A DNA stretch of 64,000 nt, from positions 22,357,631 to 22,421,630 of the forward strand of contig NC_134569.1 in the NCBI RefSeq assembly GCF_050947875.1, written 5' to 3'. Below are positions 59,360 to 64,000 of this stretch, one piece after another; within the stretch, counting starts at the first letter, position 1; each line of letters starts with the position of its first letter. The DNA comes from Dermacentor variabilis (taxonomy: Eukaryota; Arthropoda; Arachnida; Ixodida; Ixodidae). Position numbers and translations under genes: made by a program. The notes under the pieces are model-generated. The model was not told the DNA's origin, did no database searches, and worked only from the letters and a program-made list of their open reading frames with translations.

Positions 59360-60369
59360 CCAAAAGTTTAACAGCGTGGTGTCGGGAGGTTTCTGACAGC
59401 TGAAGGTCCCCAATTCCCAAAAAGGAATTAGTCGTCGTATGGCTGCCGTGTACGTTGAACAGTGCATTTCATTGGCCACTATAAAGCATTGGCGCAAACG
59501 GTTCAAAGAAGGACGTGAAAGTTGCAAAGACAATCCAAGACAGGGCCAAAGACACCGTGTAATAACCCCCAACACAATTGTATAGGTTGATGAGCTGATT
59601 AGACAAGAACGGAGGATAAGCATCGACGAATTGGCAGGGCGTGTGAGCATAAGTCACGGTTCGGGTCACACCATAATTCATGAACATCTCGGTTATCAGA
59701 TCTTGTGTGCGCAATGATGACCCAAGATTTTGAACCACCGCCAGAAGACGGAGAGGTTCGGCGCTGGCTTGACTCATGTAATCCGGTATCACAATGAGGG
59801 AGACGACATTTTGTCTGTAATTGTGACTGGGGACGAATCATGGTGCCACTACTACGAGCCTGAAACACGACGCCAAAGCTTACAGTGGAAACATTTGAAT
59901 TCACCACCCCCAAAGAAAGCAAAGGCCGTCATTTCGGCCGGAAAGGTGTTGTCGGCTTTTTTTTTTTTCGATCGTCAGGGTACATTATTGATCGAATTTG
60001 CTAAACCTAGAGAGACTATCAATTGTTTCCGATATTGCGAAACACCGGATCGGCTGCGTGCCGCAATCACGAACAAACGACGTGGAAAATTGATGAACTG
60101 GGTCATCTCGCTCCACGACAATGCCCGTCCTCACGTCGCTTGTCGAAGTTCAAAAACTGACGAAGTTCAAGTGGGAAAAGCTGCAACAACCGCCATACAG
60201 CCCAGACCTGTCGCCTTGCGACTTCCACATTTTGGGGTATGTGAAAAAACAGCTCAAGGGAACCGGACTATTGTCAGACAATGACGTGAAAAAGTCATTT
60301 ACAGATTTTTTGAGGCAGCAACCCAAAGAGTTTTATGAGAGACGAATCACGCGACTCGTTAGTCGATGA
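59360..60369 (+). pseudogene. mariner transposase (DD34D), inactivated
   Basis: The DNA-binding half reads ISRRMAAVYVEQCISLATIK, RFKEGRESCKDNPRQGQ (about 59495-59545) and HTIIHEHLGYQILCAQ. In-frame stops occur at 59583-59585 (TAG) and 59715-59720 (two TGA codons). The catalytic half keeps all three Asp: VTGDESW (59832), HDNARPH (60117), and SPDLSPCDFH (60220). The second and third are 103 nt apart instead of 105, which shows a net 2-nt deletion and a frame change near 60130-60170. The end reads FYERRITRLVSR before the stop at 60367-60369. Minus-strand frames over this region are shadows. Confidence 0.93.
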
Positions 60370-60427
60370 GAGAAATGTATAAATGCTCATAGAGACTACT
60401 TTTAAATAAAGTACCCCATTTGTCATA

Positions 60428-60464
60428 TATTCGCATTGGCTCACTTTCAGTTGACTAGCCCTCG
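60428..60464 (-). repeat. mariner right terminal inverted repeat
   Basis: Ends GACTAGCCCTCG directly before TA. Confidence 0.85.
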
Positions 60465-60466
60465 TA

Positions 60467-62724
60467 TATATTGCAGAACTCCTGCTTTTTATAAGTGCTC
60501 TCTGTTGCGACTATAATTTCGGTGCGATTACTCACAATACACGACCGGTGGCGGCTGCTCCTGCGAAATACATTGTAACAAAGGACAACGTAATTGAGAT
60601 TTTTCCCTGGCCGTTGCATATGTACGAAAATGTAAACAAGGCTTCAATGACAAAGTTTCTTTAAAATATTTGTCCTCAACTTGTTCATTTCATGGCATTT
60701 ACATTTTTCATATCAGCGGCATGCACTGATTTGCTGGTTTCAAACTGATATATTTCTAAAGTTGGTGTGATGTTTTCTTTACTTAATACATAGACAGAAA
60801 ACATGGAATCATTGGTATCAGTTATCTTGGGCACAATTTTGAGAAATAAGAGTGTATTCTTTTATGAAAAAATACATGTTTTACTTCTCTTGACAGTTCG
60901 TAACGTTCAAAAATTTGTTTGCAGCATCTTTGGCAATGGCCATGTAGTTATTCATGTATTCAATCCCTCGACAAATTCTATAAGTAAGATGCCGAGCTGC
61001 AACGTGAGCCGCCCCCCCCCCCCCCCCCCCCCCGATCAATATTTCTGACTAAGCCACTGCATTACGATACTTTTTTTTCCTTGCATACAGGGGTATGAGC
61101 CATTCATTGTCCTGTGTAACTGACAAATTTCTCGTTTGGTAGGCATAGAAATGCTTATTCTGTGTGTGTGCATACCCATCGTCGCGATGACCACCGATCA
61201 GGACAATAAATGCATATCCAAATGATGAGACGTAGCAGCTTTCGCATAGAATGAAGTGAATGATACGAACATGGTCCTACTAAGACCACCGACTAAGGCA
61301 CAGCGATAAAGAAAATGTGCGTCTGCGTTCCTGGGCCACCGATCTAGAATGCACGTGCGTGCGTGCGTGCGCGCGTGCCGCCGTCCAAGATTGCCGATCA
61401 AAAGAAAAGTGGTGCGTGCGTAGCTCTTTCTTCGGTATGACCGCCGACAGCGCTCAAACCAAATGAAATTGGCTCATTCCTTTTCTTTACATTCTATGTC
61501 ACTTTTATGTCGTGTGCTAAACAGCTTCGCTAGTAATCCACCTTCACAGCAATGGAATGGCGCGTGAGTTTTTATTGTTATATGCATCGTCATGCTTGAG
61601 AAAGCCTTTGCTTGGCGTACTTTGGCCCCATCCGGCCCTTGCACCACAAAGCACCACATCATCTTAGAGAAGGGTAGAATATTATTTATTGCTGGCGCAT
61701 GGCGTTCTCCGAGTCGCACATGCGTTGCTTCCAAGGAGGGGCCGTCAGAAGCGTCGCCTCCGCCCTTCGCGTTTTACTGAGACAGATATGCAGTCCAAAC
61801 ACGTCCAGGCTGCGGGGTACAGGTCGTTGCCCTACAGAGGTCATATTCAGCATTTGTGAAGTTCCTTGCTATATGATTTTTTTTCATATTCTGGCATACG
61901 TGTGCGTGGCGCAATCATCTTGCGTTCACTATACCGGCGTTTTTTCGCGCATCTTCCAAGAGAATAAAGCGGTGTGTTATTCCAAGGCTTCTGGTTGCGA
62001 ACACTCGGTGCTTTCTCGACGCCCGTCGTAGGCAAAGAAACCGCTTTTGGAGGCCGCAGGAAGCTTTGCCCAGCAAGCATTGCGGGGTACATTTCGTCGG
62101 CTGCTGAAAAAACCACACGCACGGAGGTCCGAGCTCTGGTGGAAACGTCCAGTGGTCAGAGCTGTGAGGAGGAAGAATAAACCTTGGCTCATTGTGATTT
62201 CGATATTTTCTGCACGGTCGCGCCCGAGAACCCGCGTCCCAACAACTATATTTAAGCTGACCATTCAAGATTGTTGAACTATGAAATAGTGCACAGCGCG
62301 AGGAGTGAATGCTCTAACCAAAATAGTTAGCGGCGTCATATAGCGCGCAGTTGGCTCCAATTCTCTGCAGCGACCGATACTGATCATCTATATTATAAAG
62401 GAGGTTTATTCGATTAAGGACCGACGACAGGTAAAGCGATCCACACAGCACCGTCTCAAAGCTCGAACCTCTGTGGCACGCGATGCTGTTGGAAATGCCG
62501 CTGCCTAAGTCCAGGCGTTATTCTTTATTACAATATAGTTATTTGATTTTTCTAGTCGTGCATGAGCACTTTGGTTGTATAACGTCAACCATTAGTACGT
62601 AAATTATGAAACATATGTGATGATCGTTGTTTAACATTCGAAGTACTCTCGCACTTTCCAGTCCAATTTAAGACCAGTTCTGGGTTCCGATACTCATCCA
62701 TTTAAGTCTCATAAGTATCACAAG
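60467..62724. other. No gene recognised; C-run at 61012-61033
   Basis: AT-rich then mixed sequence. A 22-nt C homopolymer lies at 61012-61033, a GTGC-type run near 61353-61376. The overlapping frames at 61850-62280 on both strands show no known motif. Confidence 0.4.
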
Positions 62725-62800
62725 CACAAGAACATTCTTGCATTTCGCCTTTACCAGAATGCAATTTGAATGGACGGTGCTCGATCCCGCAACTTCGTGC
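62725..62800 (-). mobile_element. Possible old Ruka SINE fragment, reverse orientation
   Basis: TTGCATTTCGCCTTTACCAG followed by GGTGCTCGATCCCGCAACTT resembles the reverse Ruka copy at 13640-13806. Strongly diverged. Confidence 0.35.
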
Positions 62801-63608
62801 CGAAGTCACTGGTCCACTGCAGTGGGCCTTCATGCGGCAGCTACGAACGATCCCTGCGATACCACCCCCGAAGATTGCTAGGATGTGAATTCACAAAGCT
62901 TCCTGAGACGGACGTGAACATGCCGACGACGCCAGCATGCCAGCCGGCGTCGTCGGCTGGCGTGTCGGCGCCCAAGTTCTATGGCACGCGCTGCACTTTC
63001 CACCTCTGGCGCGCATATATTCGCGCATCAAAGCAGTACGAAACGGTCGTCTCTGGCTTAGGTTGCTACAGCTAAAGTTGAAAAGCGCCAGCATCATGCT
63101 GGAAAGTTCTGCTGTTTTGATTTCTTCCCAGAAAATAGCCCTTAGTCACTACGGGGCATTCTGATATTGCTTGCTTTCTCCCTAAACCCATGGCGCGTAC
63201 CCACTCTAGGGATTGGCCAAGAAGCCGATGGCTGAACGGATGGGAGGAGATAAAACTTGAAGTAAAATGTATATATCGGGGTAAAGTTGAAACTGTGCAA
63301 GAAGTTAAGGTTGACAAACTAATTTCAGAGAGATTTATTTTTCCTTAGAGAAAAACGCATGTTTTCTGAAAGGATAGGGAATTTGAATGTAATAAATGAT
63401 GCTGAGTTTCAACTTGCAATTTTGTTAAATATCAATTATTAAATGAGTAAGTTAACCAGGTATTCCCCTTGTGTTCCAAAGGAATTCGCAGTCATGCATA
63501 CGTTCCTGTGGCTGAAACCCGATGTGAAGGCATCAAAGGAGAGAATATTTTCCGTGTTTACAGCAATGCTTAACTTTCGGAATGCAATTTCAAAATACTT
63601 TTTCTGGT
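62801..63608. other. No gene recognised
   Basis: GC-rich at 62890-62990 with a short inverted repeat (GCCAGCCG/CGGCTGGC near 62940-62962), then AT-rich. No supported frame. Confidence 0.35.
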
Positions 63609-64000
63609 GGGAACCAGGCGGCGCACGCCGCGGCTCGAGATCATGCACGCCGAGCCATCTCCGACGCGCAGAGAACACGTACCAACGACTGCGACGAGGA
63701 TGATGAACGGATATCCAAGAAGTACTCGGACATCCTGGCGCACTACAGGAAGCAGAGGCGTCGCTACCCGCCCGCGCATAAGACGATGAGTAGGGACCAA
63801 GCGGTAACCTGGAGAAGACTACAGGCTGGAACCTACCCACACGGAACACTGCTGCACGCTATGTACCCGGGCATCTACGGGCGAGACTGCAAGTTCTGCC
63901 CGCCGGACACGCCCAACACCTTGCGCCATATGGTGCTTGGATGCAGGAATAATCGAGAAGTACCACCATCATCATCACCACCAGGCGATATCATGCAGAA
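63609..64000 (+). pseudogene. C-terminal region of an R1/I-like LINE ORF2, running off the window
   Basis: An open frame without a stop to the right edge: NQAAHAAARDHARRAISDAQ, then YSDILAHYRKQRRRYPPAHK, MSRDQAVTWRRLQAGTYPHG (ATG at 63786), LLHAMYPGIYGRDC, and the zinc region CKFCPPDTPNTLRHMVLGC (about 63888-63944, C-x2-C...H-x4-C). This order is typical of the tail of tick R1/I-type LINE proteins after RNase H. The 5' part is absent: sequence before about 63609 does not read as LINE protein, so the copy is 5'-truncated. No internal stop is visible in the 390 bp present, so it may be relatively young. Confidence 0.7.

Larger units (their letters stand above)
59172..60464 (+). mobile_element. 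mariner-family DNA transposon, 1293 bp, with both terminal inverted repeats
   Basis: Left end CGAGGGCAAGTCAAATGAAG and right end (reverse strand) CGAGGGCTAGTCAACTGAAA pair as inverted repeats for about 35 bp with several mismatches. A TA dinucleotide flanks each end (59170-59171 and 60465-60466), the target duplication expected for mariner. The size matches a full-length element. The transposase inside is broken. Confidence 0.93.

Noticed and set aside
59324..59922. Minus-strand frames of about 107 codons
   Set aside because: Shadows of the mariner transposase coding strand; no motif of their own.
61847..62277. Overlapping frames on both strands of 76-117 codons
   Set aside because: No domain or signal peptide is recognisable and the frames overlap each other in antisense. 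GC-richer composition is enough to explain them.

Overview
The window looks like nuclear DNA of a hard tick (Ixodidae, probably a metastriate such as Rhipicephalus or a relative). The basis is several copies of a tRNA-derived SINE that I recognise as the tick family Ruka, the mix of decayed RTE, CR1, L1/Tx1-like, I/R1-like, Gypsy, BEL/Pao, Penelope and mariner elements, long microsatellites, and one spliced exon of a fibrinogen-domain lectin (ixoderin/techylectin type). Nothing bacterial or viral in layout is present. No complete host gene lies in the window.

Layout. 1-8662: a broken BEL/Pao retrotransposon (RT and peptidase part at 1-972, integrase tail at 7671-8340, putative 3' LTR at 8381-8662) whose middle is occupied by an RTE-clade LINE (1480-3830, internally inverted) and a CR1-like LINE (3831-7665). 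8716-10345: a truncated Penelope-like element with a GIY-YIG domain, flanked by inverted copies of its own 3' region. 10340-11260: a Ruka copy, the terminal exon of a fibrinogen-related gene, and a second Ruka with a perfect target duplication just after the stop codon. 12167-12454: half a THAP zinc-finger domain. 16080-21049: a full-length but inactivated Gypsy element with 160-bp LTRs. 22057-26459: a CR1-like LINE whose 5' half is inverted. 26810-27245: an antisense RTE 3' end. 27.5-34.6 kb: mostly unassigned, with GC-rich patches. 34.86-39.52 kb: an L1/Tx1-like LINE. 41.96-42.94 kb: the 3' end of an I/R1-like LINE containing two strong adjacent hairpins. 45-59 kb: fold-backs, SINEs, several minisatellites and one candidate terminal exon of an unknown transcript. 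59172-60464: a mariner with both terminal inverted repeats. 63609-64000: the C-terminal end of another LINE, cut by the window edge.

How it fits together. The fibrinogen exon is the only clear host coding sequence, and everything upstream of it in the window would be intron or intergenic DNA filled by nested elements. All element genes examined carry stops, frameshifts or catalytic substitutions (RTE FADY, CR1 YAGD or stop-ADD, Gypsy YLND, BEL YADV, L1/Tx1 endonuclease SDD). The best observations are structural: two LINE insertions with the geometry of twin priming, degenerate 2A-like motifs at the start of CR1 ORF1 in both copies, the inverted-arm Penelope element, and the paired hairpins in the I/R1 fragment. 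I did not find a convincing new multi-gene system.
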